From assembly GCA_050247255.1 (NCBI GenBank), contig JBFWUM010000043.1, positions 1-38,597 of the forward strand: 38,597 bases of DNA, in the 5' to 3' direction. Positions 30,579 to 38,597 of this stretch are shown here, piece by piece. How positions within the stretch are numbered: position 1 is the first letter of the stretch; every line of letters starts with the position of its first letter. This stretch comes from JBFWUM01 sp050247255. Its GTDB lineage: Bacteria; Acidobacteriota; Vicinamibacteria; Vicinamibacterales; UBA2999. The translations under genes and the position numbers were made by a program. The notes under the pieces were generated by a model. The model saw only the letters and a program-made list of their open reading frames with translations, searched no databases and was not told the origin of the DNA.

Positions 30579-33010
30579 CCTGGACGCACCGCCGAGGGAA
30601 CTGGCTCGCCGGGATGGCGATCGTTGCCGTCGGGTTGACCGCTGGCAGCGTGGTGCTGGCACAGCCGCTCGCGCCGGACCGTGCATTTCTCGACCGCTAC
30701 TGCGTCTCGTGCCACGGAGCGGCACGCCGCCTCGGCGGCGTGGACCTGCGCAGACTGGCCGCGCCCGCCGCCGGCGGTGACACCGTGCTGTGGGAGCGCG
30801 TGATCCGGCAGGTCCGCGCGGGTGTCATGCCCCCCGCCGGAGCCGCCCGGCCGGATGCCGCCGCGGCAGCCCGCTTCGCGCAGACTGCCGAGCGTGCGGT
30901 CGACGTGGCCGCTGACGCCGCGCCGAAGCCGGGGCGCCCCGTCGCGCATCGGCTGAACCGCACCGAGTACGCCAACGCCGTGCGCGACGTGCTGGCGCTC
31001 CAGGTCGATGCTTCCGCGCTGCTGCCCGCGGATGAAACACTCGAGGGCTTCGACAACATCGGCGGTGTGCTGTCGTTCTCGCCGGTGCTCGTGGACCGGT
31101 ATCTCGCGGCGGCGCGCCGGATCAGCCGGCTGGCCGTCGGCGACCCCGCGATCGGTCCGGCGTTCGCCGCGCACACGTACCGGGCCGAGCAGACGGCGTA
31201 CCAGGACGCGCGCACCGACGACGACCAGCCGTTCGGGTCACGCGGCGGACTCGCCGTCCGGCATCACTTTCCGCTCGACGCCGAGTATGTCGTCCGCGTC
31301 GGGCTGCTCCGGAACATCCTCGGCTACGTGCGTGGCCTGACCGGGCCCCACGTCCTCGAGATCCGGCTCGACGGGGCACGCCTGCTGCGCGTGACGGTCG
31401 GCGGGGCGACGGGGCTCGCGCCGGCGCCGCTGAGCTTCACGGGCGTCATCCTCGGCGACCCGACGTGGGAGGCGTGGGCCGTGACCGCCGACGACGGTCT
31501 CGAGGTGCGCTTCAGGACCACCGCGGGCCCGCACGTCGTCGGCGTGTCGTTCGTCGACGAGCCGTTCGCGATGGAGGGGGTGCAGCAGCCGCCGCTGACG
31601 GGACTCGGCTTCGCCTACAGCGAGTTTCTGAGCGCGCCGTGGGGGCCGTGGGGTCCGGCGGTTGACAGCGTCACGGTGGACGGGCCGTTCGCGGCCACGG
31701 GCCCGGGCACGACGCCGAGCCGTGCCCGCATCTTCGTGTGCCGCCCGGCGACGGTCGATGACGAGGCACCCTGCGCGCGCACGATTCTGCTGACGCTCGC
31801 GCGCCGCGCCTACCGTCGTCCGGTGGTCGCGGCGGATGCCAATCGTCTGATGCCGTTCTTCGAACGCGGACGCAGCGAGCTGGGCACCTTCGACGGCGGC
31901 ATCCAGACGGCGATCGAACGGCTGCTGGTGGACCCGGCGTTCCTGGTCCGCGTCGAGCGGGACGGGCGTGGCACGGCCGCCGGTGCCGCCTACCGCGTCG
32001 GCGACGTCGACCTGGCGTCGCGGCTCTCGTTCTTCCTGTGGAGCAGCGTGCCGGACGACGCCCTGCTGGCGGCCGCCGAAGCCGGCATGCTGCGGCAGCC
32101 CGACGTCCTGATGCGGGAGACGCGGCGGATGCTGGCGGATGGCCGGGCGCGGGCGCTGACGGACAACTTCGCGATGCAGTGGCTGGGCCTCCGCGAGCTC
32201 CGGCCCGTCACGCTCGACGAAGAGCTGTACCCCGAGTACGACGGCAGCCTGCGCGGCGCCTTCCTGCGGGAGACGGCGCTGTTTGTCGAGGACCAGATCC
32301 GCCGCGACCGGCCGGTGCCGGAGCTGCTCAGCGCGGACTACACGTTCGTCAACGAGCGCCTCGCGCGTCACTACGGCATCGCCGGCGTGTACGGCGGCCA
32401 CTTCCGCCGCGTGTCTACGGACGCCCGGCGCGCCGGGCTGCTGGGCCACGGCAGCATCCTGACGGTAACGTCGTACCCGAATCGGACGTCGCCCGTCCTG
32501 CGCGGCCGGTGGTTGCTGGAGAACGTGCTTGGCACGCCGCCGCCACCGCCGCCGCCGTCGATTCCCGCGCTGCCGCCGCCCGTGCTGGGCGACCGCGTGC
32601 TGAGTATGCGCGAGCGGACGGAGCGACATCGCGTGAATCCGGCGTGCGCCGGATGTCACGTGCGCATGGACCCGCTGGGCTTCGCCCTCGAGAACTTCGA
32701 CGCGATCGGCCGGTGGCGCACGGAAGGCGAGGACGGCGGCCCGGTTGATGCCGCCGGCGCGCTGCCGGACGGTACGACGTTCAGCGGCGTCGCGGGCGTC
32801 CGCGCACTGGTGGCCGCGAACCCGGACACGTTCGTGACGACGCTGACCGCGAAGCTGCTGACCTGGGCCCTGGGCCGCACGCTCGAACCGCCGGACATGC
32901 CGGCCGTCCGCCGGATCGTCCGCGAGGCCGCCCCCGCCGGGTACCGGTGGTCCGCGCTCGTCGAGGGCGTGGTCAGGAGCGTGCCGTTCCAGTGGAGGCA
33001 GGCGTCGTGA
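30575..33010 (+). CDS. Exported DUF1592-type cytochrome c protein (planctomycete-cytochrome-like)
   Basis: The 811-residue protein has a signal peptide (MAIVAVGLTAGSVVLAQ) and an N-terminal heme motif CVSCH at residues 43-47. It continues through the conserved blocks of the DUF1587/1595/1592/1588/1585 family: RLNRTEYANAVRDVL, ARRAYRRPV, DLASRLSFFLWSSVPDDALL, FVNERLARHYGI, a proline-rich PPPPPPS hinge, and CAGCHVRMDPLGFALENFD near residue 692 (a second heme-type motif). Function is unproven; the family is thought to be periplasmic and redox-linked. It overlaps the DUF1552-type gene by 4 bp, and the two families commonly occur together. Confidence 0.82.
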   Translation: MTWTHRRGNWLAGMAIVAVGLTAGSVVLAQPLAPDRAFLDRYCVSCHGAARRLGGVDLRRLAAPAAGGDTVLWERVIRQVRAGVMPPAGAARPDAAAAARFAQTAERAVDVAADAAPKPGRPVAHRLNRTEYANAVRDVLALQVDASALLPADETLEGFDNIGGVLSFSPVLVDRYLAAARRISRLAVGDPAIGPAFAAHTYRAEQTAYQDARTDDDQPFGSRGGLAVRHHFPLDAEYVVRVGLLRNILGYVRGLTGPHVLEIRLDGARLLRVTVGGATGLAPAPLSFTGVILGDPTWEAWAVTADDGLEVRFRTTAGPHVVGVSFVDEPFAMEGVQQPPLTGLGFAYSEFLSAPWGPWGPAVDSVTVDGPFAATGPGTTPSRARIFVCRPATVDDEAPCARTILLTLARRAYRRPVVAADANRLMPFFERGRSELGTFDGGIQTAIERLLVDPAFLVRVERDGRGTAAGAAYRVGDVDLASRLSFFLWSSVPDDALLAAAEAGMLRQPDVLMRETRRMLADGRARALTDNFAMQWLGLRELRPVTLDEELYPEYDGSLRGAFLRETALFVEDQIRRDRPVPELLSADYTFVNERLARHYGIAGVYGGHFRRVSTDARRAGLLGHGSILTVTSYPNRTSPVLRGRWLLENVLGTPPPPPPPSIPALPPPVLGDRVLSMRERTERHRVNPACAGCHVRMDPLGFALENFDAIGRWRTEGEDGGPVDAAGALPDGTTFSGVAGVRALVAANPDTFVTTLTAKLLTWALGRTLEPPDMPAVRRIVREAAPAGYRWSALVEGVVRSVPFQWRQAS

Positions 33011-34332
33011 TCGTGCGCAGGCTGGCCCTCTCCCGCCGCGCGCTGCTGCGTGGCGCGGGCACGGTACTCGGACTGCCGTTGCTCGACGCGATGGTGCCGG
33101 CGCTGACGCCGCGGGCGCGCGCCGCGGCCCCGGTCTCGCGGTTCGGCGTGGTGTACGTGCCGAACGGGGTCGTGATGACCGAGTGGACGCCGGCCGGCAC
33201 CGGAGCCGCGCTGACGGCGCTCGCATCGTCGATGGCCCCGCTCGAGCCGTTCCGGCAGACGCTCACCGTGATTACCGGTCTGCGCAACGGGCCGCCGAAC
33301 TATGCCGTGCACGGCGCCGCGAGCACACGGTTCCTGACAACCGAACCCCCGGTGCCCTCGACCGGGTCGGTCGTCGAGGCCGGTGTGTCGCTCGACCAGG
33401 TGCTCGCGCGCGCGGCCGAGAAGGACACGCAGCTCGCCTCGCTGGAACTCTCGCTCGAAGCGCCGTTCACGGGTGTCTGCGACATCGGGTCGAGCTGCGT
33501 CTACACGGACACGATCGCGTGGCGGAACCGGACGACCCCTCTGCCGATGGAGCACAACCCGCGCGCGGTGTTCGAGCGGCTGTTCGGCGAGGCCGACACC
33601 ACCGGGCGCGACGCGCGGATGGCCCGTCTCGCCGCCCGGCGCAGCATCCTGGACTCCGTGGCGGCGGGTATCCGGGATCTTGCCGCCGACGTGGGTCCCG
33701 GCGATCGCGCGAAGCTCGATCAGTATCTGGACGGCGTGCGCGACGTCGAGCGGCAGATTCAGCGGACGGAAGAGCAGGGCGCCCGCGAGCTGCCGTCACT
33801 GGAGCGGCCGGTGGGCGTACCGGCCACGTTCGAGGCACATGCCCGCCTGATGTTCGACCTGCAGGTGCTGGCGTTCCAGTCGGACCTCACGCGCGTCACC
33901 ACCTGCATGCTCGGCCGTGAGCTGAGCGGGCGCAGCTATCCGGAGGCCGGCGTCCGCGACGCCCACCATCCCACGTCGCACCACCAGGGCGACGCCGCGA
34001 AGCTCCGCACGCTCGCGCGGATCAATCAGCACCACACGGCGCAGTTCGGCTATTTCCTCTCGAGACTCGCCGCGACGCCGGATGGACCCGGGTCGCTGCT
34101 CGACCACTGCACGCTGCTCTACGGCGCCGGCATGAGCGACGGCAACTCGCACTCCCCGGACGACCTGCCGGTCGTGCTGGCGGGCGGTGGCGCAGGTCGA
34201 TGGAAGGGTGGCCGGCATCTGCGCGTGCAGCCCGGCACGCTGATCGGCAACCTTCACGCGACGCTGCTGCCGAAACTCGGTGTGCCCGCGACGGCGTTCG
34301 GCAACAGCACCGGCGTGCTGGCGGACCTGTGA
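33007..34332 (+). CDS. Tat-exported DUF1552-type protein
   Basis: The 441-residue protein starts at a GTG overlapping the previous stop (GTGA), giving a twin-arginine leader: LSRRALLRGAG then a hydrophobic stretch GLPLLDAMVPAL and cleavage near ARA. The mature part has family blocks VVYVPNGVVMTEWTP, GLRNG, GVSLDQVLA, SCVYTDTIAWRN and HHPTSHHQGD, LLYGAGMSDGNSHSPDDLPV. Export by Tat suggests folding or cofactor loading in the cytoplasm. Function unknown; probably a partner of the DUF1592-type cytochrome. Confidence 0.82.
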   Translation: MIVRRLALSRRALLRGAGTVLGLPLLDAMVPALTPRARAAAPVSRFGVVYVPNGVVMTEWTPAGTGAALTALASSMAPLEPFRQTLTVITGLRNGPPNYAVHGAASTRFLTTEPPVPSTGSVVEAGVSLDQVLARAAEKDTQLASLELSLEAPFTGVCDIGSSCVYTDTIAWRNRTTPLPMEHNPRAVFERLFGEADTTGRDARMARLAARRSILDSVAAGIRDLAADVGPGDRAKLDQYLDGVRDVERQIQRTEEQGARELPSLERPVGVPATFEAHARLMFDLQVLAFQSDLTRVTTCMLGRELSGRSYPEAGVRDAHHPTSHHQGDAAKLRTLARINQHHTAQFGYFLSRLAATPDGPGSLLDHCTLLYGAGMSDGNSHSPDDLPVVLAGGGAGRWKGGRHLRVQPGTLIGNLHATLLPKLGVPATAFGNSTGVLADL

Positions 34333-35741
34333 CAGCCGGTCGTATGGCGCTCGCCGTCGCGCTGCTGGTGCTGCCGGTGCCGCTGCTGGCCGAGACACCA
34401 CCCGTCGTTGCCGCGGCCAGGGCCCGGGATCTGCCGACGCTCAGAGTGCTCCTGCAGCAGGGCGCTCCGGCCAACGGCGCGCAGGGCGACGGCGCCACGG
34501 CGCTGCACTGGGCGGCGCACTGGGACGACGGTGACGCCGCGGCCCTGCTGCTCGGCGCGGGCGCGAAGCCGGACGCGGCGAACGACCTGGGCGCCACGCC
34601 GCTCTCGCTCGCGTGCCTCAACGCCAGCCACGGCATGGTCCAGCGGCTGCTGGCGGCCGGCGCCGACCCGAACGCGCCGGCGCAGGTGCCACCGCTGGTG
34701 ACCTGTGCCCGCACCGGCAACGCCACGGCGGTCCGGGCGCTGCTCGACCGGAAGGCCGACGTCCGCGCGCGCGAGCCGAACCGGGATCAGACGGCACTGA
34801 TGGCGGCCGTCGCCGAAGGGCACCTGGAGGCCGTGCGCGTGCTCCTGGCGGCCGGCGCCGACGTGCGCGCCCGGGCCCGCGTCACGCGGGCCGTGGTCAA
34901 CCGGGCGAACCCGAACGATGTGCTGGCGGCGGTGGTCGGGGAAGTCAGCCAGGGCGGCAGTACGCCGCTGCTCCTTGCCGCCCGTCAGGGCGAGGCGCGC
35001 GTCGGTGCGCTGCTGCTGGACGCCGGGGCGGACGTCAACGACATCGCGCCTGACGGCACGAGCGCGCTGACGATGGCCGTGCACGGCAACCACACGGCGC
35101 TCGCGCGGCTGCTGCTCGACCGGGGCGCGAACCCGAACATCATCGGGTCCGGCTATTCGGCGCTGCAGGCCGCGGTGCTCCGCGGCAACGCCGAACTGGT
35201 TACCGAGCTGATCGCCCGTGGCGCGAACGTGAACTTCCGGCTTCGCAACGGCACGGCCACGACCCGCGGCAGCCGCGAGTACTTCCTGCCGGATTCCCTC
35301 GTCGGCGCCACACCGGCGATGCTGGCGGCGAAGTTCCTGGAACCGGGCATCCTCCGCACACTGCTGTCGAAAGGGGCGGACCCGGCGCTGTCGCTGCGGG
35401 ACGGCACGACGATCCTGATGGCCGCGGCCGGCGTCGGTTCGCAGCCGCAGCTCTTCGACCGTCGCGACCGCATTGCCGTGCTGAAAGCGTCTGACGAAGC
35501 CGCGGCAGCCGCCGTGATCCAGGTGCTGCCGGGCCTGCCCGGTGACGTGAACGCGGCCAACGCCGCCGGTGACACGGCGCTGCACGGCGCCGCGAAGATG
35601 AACCATCCGGCCGTCGTCCGGCAGTTGATCGCGAAGGGCGCGAGGGTCGACGTGCGCAACAGGAAGGGCGAGACGCCGCTCGCCGTCGCAAGTGGCGACG
35701 AGGCTCGCCGGGCCCTGCGCGAGGGCGGCGCGCGCGAGTAA
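34329..35741 (+). CDS. Exported ankyrin-repeat protein
   Basis: The 470-residue protein begins with GTG overlapping the previous stop (GTGA), with an ATG five codons later as the alternative. A short signal peptide (MALAVALLVLPVPLLAE) is followed by about ten ankyrin repeats, such as GATALHWAAHW, LEAVRVLLAAGADV, GTSALTMAVHGNHTALARLL, and AGDTALHGAAKMNHPAVVRQ. It probably binds protein in the periplasm. As third gene of a tightly overlapped set, it likely works with the DUF1592/DUF1552-type proteins. Confidence 0.85.
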   Translation: MTAGRMALAVALLVLPVPLLAETPPVVAAARARDLPTLRVLLQQGAPANGAQGDGATALHWAAHWDDGDAAALLLGAGAKPDAANDLGATPLSLACLNASHGMVQRLLAAGADPNAPAQVPPLVTCARTGNATAVRALLDRKADVRAREPNRDQTALMAAVAEGHLEAVRVLLAAGADVRARARVTRAVVNRANPNDVLAAVVGEVSQGGSTPLLLAARQGEARVGALLLDAGADVNDIAPDGTSALTMAVHGNHTALARLLLDRGANPNIIGSGYSALQAAVLRGNAELVTELIARGANVNFRLRNGTATTRGSREYFLPDSLVGATPAMLAAKFLEPGILRTLLSKGADPALSLRDGTTILMAAAGVGSQPQLFDRRDRIAVLKASDEAAAAAVIQVLPGLPGDVNAANAAGDTALHGAAKMNHPAVVRQLIAKGARVDVRNRKGETPLAVASGDEARRALREGGARE

Positions 35742-35750
35742 ACGCGCGCG
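35729..35750. terminator. Hairpin spanning the ankyrin gene stop codon
   Basis: Two CGCGCGCG arms (35729-35736 and 35743-35750) enclose AGTAAA, which contains the stop codon. The hairpin lies between convergent genes ending at 35741 and 35755 and could end both transcripts. No T-run. Confidence 0.4.
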
Positions 35751-35754
35751 GGCG

Positions 35755-36999
35755 CTACGAGGCCGGTTCGAGCTTCAGCAGCGCGCCGTCCGTCTCGTCC
35801 GTCAGCACGTACAGATAACCGTCCGGTCCCTGTCGCACGTCACGCACGCGCTGCTTGAGCTCGAGCAGAAGCATCTCCGACGCGGTCGCGCCATCCGCCC
35901 CCACGGGCTGCCACCGCTCGTTGAAGGCGACGCGGTCCAGCCGACGCCCCGCCAGCCCGCCGACAAACGCGCTGCGCTTCCACTTCGGGAACTTGTCGCC
36001 GGTGTAGAAGGCCAGTCCCGTGACTGACGGATTCGGCGACCAGAAGTAGACGGGCTGCTCCATGCCGTCCTGCGCGCGCTGCATCGGTGTGCCGTCGTAT
36101 TCGCGGCCGAGCGAGATGACCGGCCAGCCGTAGTTGCGGCCGGGCAGGATCAGGTTCAGCTCGTCGCCGCTCGACGGGCCGTTCTCGTTCGACCACAGTT
36201 CGCCGGTTTCGGGATTGACCGCGAGCCCCATCGCGTTGCGATGGCCGACCGTGTAGATCTCCGGCAGATAGGGCAGGCCGTACACCGTCTTACCCGCAAA
36301 GGGATTGTCGGCCGGAGCCGTGCCGTCGTCCTTGAGGCGCAGGATCTTGCCACGGTGGCTCTGCGGGTCCTGGGCCTTGAGGCGATCCTGATTCGGCGAG
36401 CCGACCGTCATGTAGATCATGCCGTCCCGGCCGAACGCGATCCGGGACGTGACCGACTGCTGGTTCGTCTTCGGAATCGGTGTGCTCGCGATGAAGATGT
36501 CCTTCCCGTCGACGAGCGCCTTGCCGTCGAACGTGGCGCGGAAGAGCGCCGTCTGCACCGCACCGTCGGCCAGCGGCTTCGAGTAGGTCAGGTAGACGAA
36601 CCGGTTCGCGGCGAACTTCGGGTGCAGCGCGATGTCGAGCAGGCCATCGAAGCCGGTGGTCAGGACCGTCGGCACGCCGGGAATCGGCTGGGGGTCGAGT
36701 ACGCCGTTCCGGATGACCCGCAGGCGGCCGGGGCGCTCGGTGACGAGCATCGACCCGTCAGGGAGGAACGCGAGGCTCCACGGCCGGTCGAGCGTCGCCA
36801 GGCGCGTGACCTTGACGACGTAGTGCGCGGTCTCAAACGTCCACGGGCCGGCGCCGAGGCCCTTCTTCGCGGCAGGCGACTTGACGTCGGCGGCGACCGG
36901 AGCGGCCTGGCGTTGCTGGGCCGTCGGGGAGACCACCGTCAGACTGCAGAGAGCGGCGAGGGCCAGTCCGGCGACCGGACGACGAGCGTGGGCAGGCAT
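35755..36999 (-). CDS. PQQ-dependent aldose sugar dehydrogenase-like (soluble GDH fold)
   Basis: The 414-residue periplasmic protein has a signal peptide (VAGLALAALCSLTVVSPTAQ) and a six-bladed propeller of the GSDH/Asd family: RPWSLAFLPDGSMLVTERPG, DGLLDIALHPKFAANRFVYL, VGHRNAMGLAVNPETGELW with the likely catalytic His, ENGPSSGDELN and RNYGWPVISLG, and RVRDVRQGPDGYLYVLTDE. Such enzymes oxidise aldoses using PQQ and calcium; substrate unknown. The ATG at 36999 follows GGAG; an upstream ATG in frame has no leader-like N-terminus. It lies 33 bp after a membrane-protein gene. Confidence 0.88.
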   Translation of the reverse strand: MPAHARRPVAGLALAALCSLTVVSPTAQQRQAAPVAADVKSPAAKKGLGAGPWTFETAHYVVKVTRLATLDRPWSLAFLPDGSMLVTERPGRLRVIRNGVLDPQPIPGVPTVLTTGFDGLLDIALHPKFAANRFVYLTYSKPLADGAVQTALFRATFDGKALVDGKDIFIASTPIPKTNQQSVTSRIAFGRDGMIYMTVGSPNQDRLKAQDPQSHRGKILRLKDDGTAPADNPFAGKTVYGLPYLPEIYTVGHRNAMGLAVNPETGELWSNENGPSSGDELNLILPGRNYGWPVISLGREYDGTPMQRAQDGMEQPVYFWSPNPSVTGLAFYTGDKFPKWKRSAFVGGLAGRRLDRVAFNERWQPVGADGATASEMLLLELKQRVRDVRQGPDGYLYVLTDETDGALLKLEPAS

Positions 37000-37032
37000 G
37001 TTGCGTCTCCTTGGCCGCGCCATCGCGGCGAG

Positions 37033-38151
37033 TCAGCGTCCGGCGCGCCGTGTCCCGGCGGTTGCCGTCGCCGGTGCCGCGAAGTATATCGGCCCGAGCG
37101 TCTCCCGGTAGAACGGATTCCCGAACTTCCAGACGAACGCCTCGATGAAGTAGTGGGCGAGGAAGATGCCGTTGAACAGGTTGACGAGATACCACCACGA
37201 TCGCGGTCCGGTCGGCGCGATCGGCATCCCGCTGTAGGCGAAGATCGACGCCGCGGAGGCCCAGGCGGCGATGAGCAGCAGCGCCAGGCCGAACGCCATC
37301 CGGTGCCTCCGGAAGAAGCCGGCCACGCGATCCACCGGCGCGGTGGCGTCGAGCGGCGGGCGCAGCAACCGCGGCGCCATCAGCACGTGGTACTCGACGT
37401 AATGCATCGCGAGGCTCGCGACATAGAGCTGGCTCCGGTAGACGACCAGCAGCGCGGACGCCGACTGGAGAATCAGATACCCGAGCGCGGCGATCACGGC
37501 TCCACGGTCCGCTCCCGACCGCCACGCGGCGGCGAGCGACCGGAGCATCAGCGCGAGCAGCACGGCGGCAGCGGCGAGCCCGATGCGCGTCAGCGGATCC
37601 CGGGGATCGAAGGCTCCCGCGAAGCCGTTCAGCAGGCCGCGGCTGAACGTGACGAGCTGCAGCGCCCAGAGCGCCAGAAAATAGCCGTTGTCGACGGACG
37701 GCATCCACGACGGAAAGCGCGCGCCGGTTCGCGTGCGGAACATCGCGTAGACGCCGAAGCTCTGCCGCACGACGTGAAAGTAGTCGGCCGCGGTCAGTGC
37801 GATCAGGAACCAGACGAAGTACGCCGTGCCGGGCGTCGGCGCCTGGTGGACACCCAGATACCAGAACGCCAGCAGAATGGCCGGAGGTCCGCCGAAGTAG
37901 ACAGCGGCGCGGCCCGGTGTCGATCGGAAGTGCCGGAGGTTCTCCGCGTTCAGATAGAGCGCCCATGTGATCGCGAAGTGCGTGTTCCCGAACACCACCA
38001 CGTAGCCCAGCGTCAGCCAGCGGCTCACCTCCGGCGCGACCGCCGTGGTGAGCTGCAGCCACGCGATCGGCACGGTGAGCAGCGCGAAGGCGAGGAAGAT
38101 GATCGCGATCTGCGGCGTCTGCAGGTAGTGGCGTCTGGCCGGCGTCGTCAC
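37033..38151 (-). CDS. Polytopic membrane protein of unknown function
   Basis: The 372-residue protein has about 9 hydrophobic segments. Conserved-looking polar residues within or near them include VVFGNTHFAITW, AADYFHVVRQSFGVY, LAMHYVEYHVLM and GIFLAHYFIEAFVWK, so histidines recur in membrane segments, as in metal- or heme-binding or desaturase-like proteins. I do not recognise the family. Its ATG overlaps the stop of the acetyltransferase gene (ATGA), and the sugar dehydrogenase follows, suggesting one operon. Confidence 0.65.
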   Translation of the reverse strand: MTTPARRHYLQTPQIAIIFLAFALLTVPIAWLQLTTAVAPEVSRWLTLGYVVVFGNTHFAITWALYLNAENLRHFRSTPGRAAVYFGGPPAILLAFWYLGVHQAPTPGTAYFVWFLIALTAADYFHVVRQSFGVYAMFRTRTGARFPSWMPSVDNGYFLALWALQLVTFSRGLLNGFAGAFDPRDPLTRIGLAAAAVLLALMLRSLAAAWRSGADRGAVIAALGYLILQSASALLVVYRSQLYVASLAMHYVEYHVLMAPRLLRPPLDATAPVDRVAGFFRRHRMAFGLALLLIAAWASAASIFAYSGMPIAPTGPRSWWYLVNLFNGIFLAHYFIEAFVWKFGNPFYRETLGPIYFAAPATATAGTRRAGR

Positions 38152-38597
38152 AGCGCCTTTCTCAATACCACGAAGGAGAGGTCGTCGCGACGTGGACGGC
38201 CGAAGCGTTCGTCGCCGTACGGGAACGGCTCCCGTTCGCCGGTCCGGCGGTAGCCCTGGCGTTCGTACCAGGCCACCAGCTCGGTGCGCAGGGCGATGAC
38301 CGTCATCCGCATGGTCGTTGCGGCAAGCTCGGACGCGGCGAGGCGCTCGGCCTCGCGCAGCAGAGCGCGACCGACGCCGCGGCCCTGCAACGTCGGCCGG
38401 ACGGCCAGCATGCCCGTATACGCGGAGCCGCGGCCTTCGTCGCGGAGCAGCACGGACCCGACCAGTGCGTCCCCGTCGAAGGCGAGCACGATCCGCTCTT
38501 CGGAGGCGTCGATCGTCGCCAGCACGCTGGCGGTGTCCGTCCGCTGCCCGTCCAGCAGATCCGCCTCCGTCGTCCAGCCCGCGCGGCTCGCCTCGCC
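38148..38597 (-). CDS. GNAT-family N-acetyltransferase (5' end outside the window)
   Basis: The frame is open to the window edge: upstream of the GTG at 38525 it continues with ASRAGWTTEADLLDGQRTD, a sequence typical of the first helices of this GNAT group, so the true start lies beyond 38597. The acetyl-CoA binding motif is clear (MLAVRPTLQGRGVGRALLRE, V-x-x-x-x-Q-x-x-G-x-G/A), followed by AWYERQGYRRTGEREPFPYG. Substrate unknown. It overlaps the membrane-protein gene by 4 bp. Confidence 0.85.
   Translation of the reverse strand, partial: GEASRAGWTTEADLLDGQRTDTASVLATIDASEERIVLAFDGDALVGSVLLRDEGRGSAYTGMLAVRPTLQGRGVGRALLREAERLAASELAATTMRMTVIALRTELVAWYERQGYRRTGEREPFPYGDERFGRPRRDDLSFVVLRKAL

Noticed and set aside
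1..38597. CRISPR arrays, tRNA or rRNA genes
   Set aside because: No regularly spaced repeat series or tRNA/rRNA sequence was recognised on either strand; the only short phased repeats are the CTAAG words.

Overview
The window is high-GC bacterial chromosome. Tandem carboxypeptidase-regulatory-like (Oar-type) TonB receptors, a DUF1592/DUF1552-type gene pair, a cytochrome c/copper monooxygenase fusion and a PQQ-type sugar dehydrogenase together suggest a soil-type Acidobacteriota (Vicinamibacteria-like). This is inferred from gene content only; there is no rRNA or marker gene here.

Left part (1-10.3 kb): a c-type cytochrome lipoprotein faces a two-gene flavin-barrel/GAF/winged-helix regulatory operon across an intergenic region carrying helically phased CTAAG repeats. 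Next to this lies a complete chromosomal integron. The integrase (8957-10225, +) has the integron-specific insertion and an unusual N-terminal extra domain. Its attI site is at about 8673-8689. Four cassettes run leftward from attI on the minus strand: (1) a two-gene HEPN-like pair, (2) a HigBA toxin-antitoxin, (3) a secreted protein of unknown function, (4) a GIY-YIG-like protein. Three attC sites fold clearly (6497-6573, about 5836-5902, 3496-3564) and share the same single unpaired base. A fourth (2729-2774) is degenerate and ends the array. Two insertion sequences have entered the array: an IS481-family element that cuts the 3' end of cassette 1, and an IS110/IS1111-type element lying in the core of the second attC, with a long non-coding right end that may encode its guide RNA. 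A hairpin repeat of about 66 bp occurs at 2-67 and again just beyond the integrase at 10261-10326.

Middle part (10.4-20.7 kb): a small exported protein, a polytopic membrane protein resembling GT-C glycosyltransferases, and two tandem TonB-dependent receptors. The downstream receptor gene has an in-frame TAA at codon 68. The upstream one has a 12-base homopolymer just before its start, a candidate phase-variation tract. An IS3-type element with intact ends but no orfA follows.

Right part (20.7-38.6 kb): a tetR - membrane fusion protein - RND pump - TolC efflux operon with a 35-bp palindromic operator at the tetR start. Then come a cytochrome c/copper monooxygenase fusion and a SpoIIE-type PP2C phosphatase, divergent from a three-gene exported set (DUF1592-type cytochrome, DUF1552-type Tat protein, ankyrin protein) joined by 4-bp overlaps. 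A PQQ-type sugar dehydrogenase, a membrane protein and a GNAT acetyltransferase cut by the window edge close the region. No tRNA, rRNA or CRISPR array was seen.
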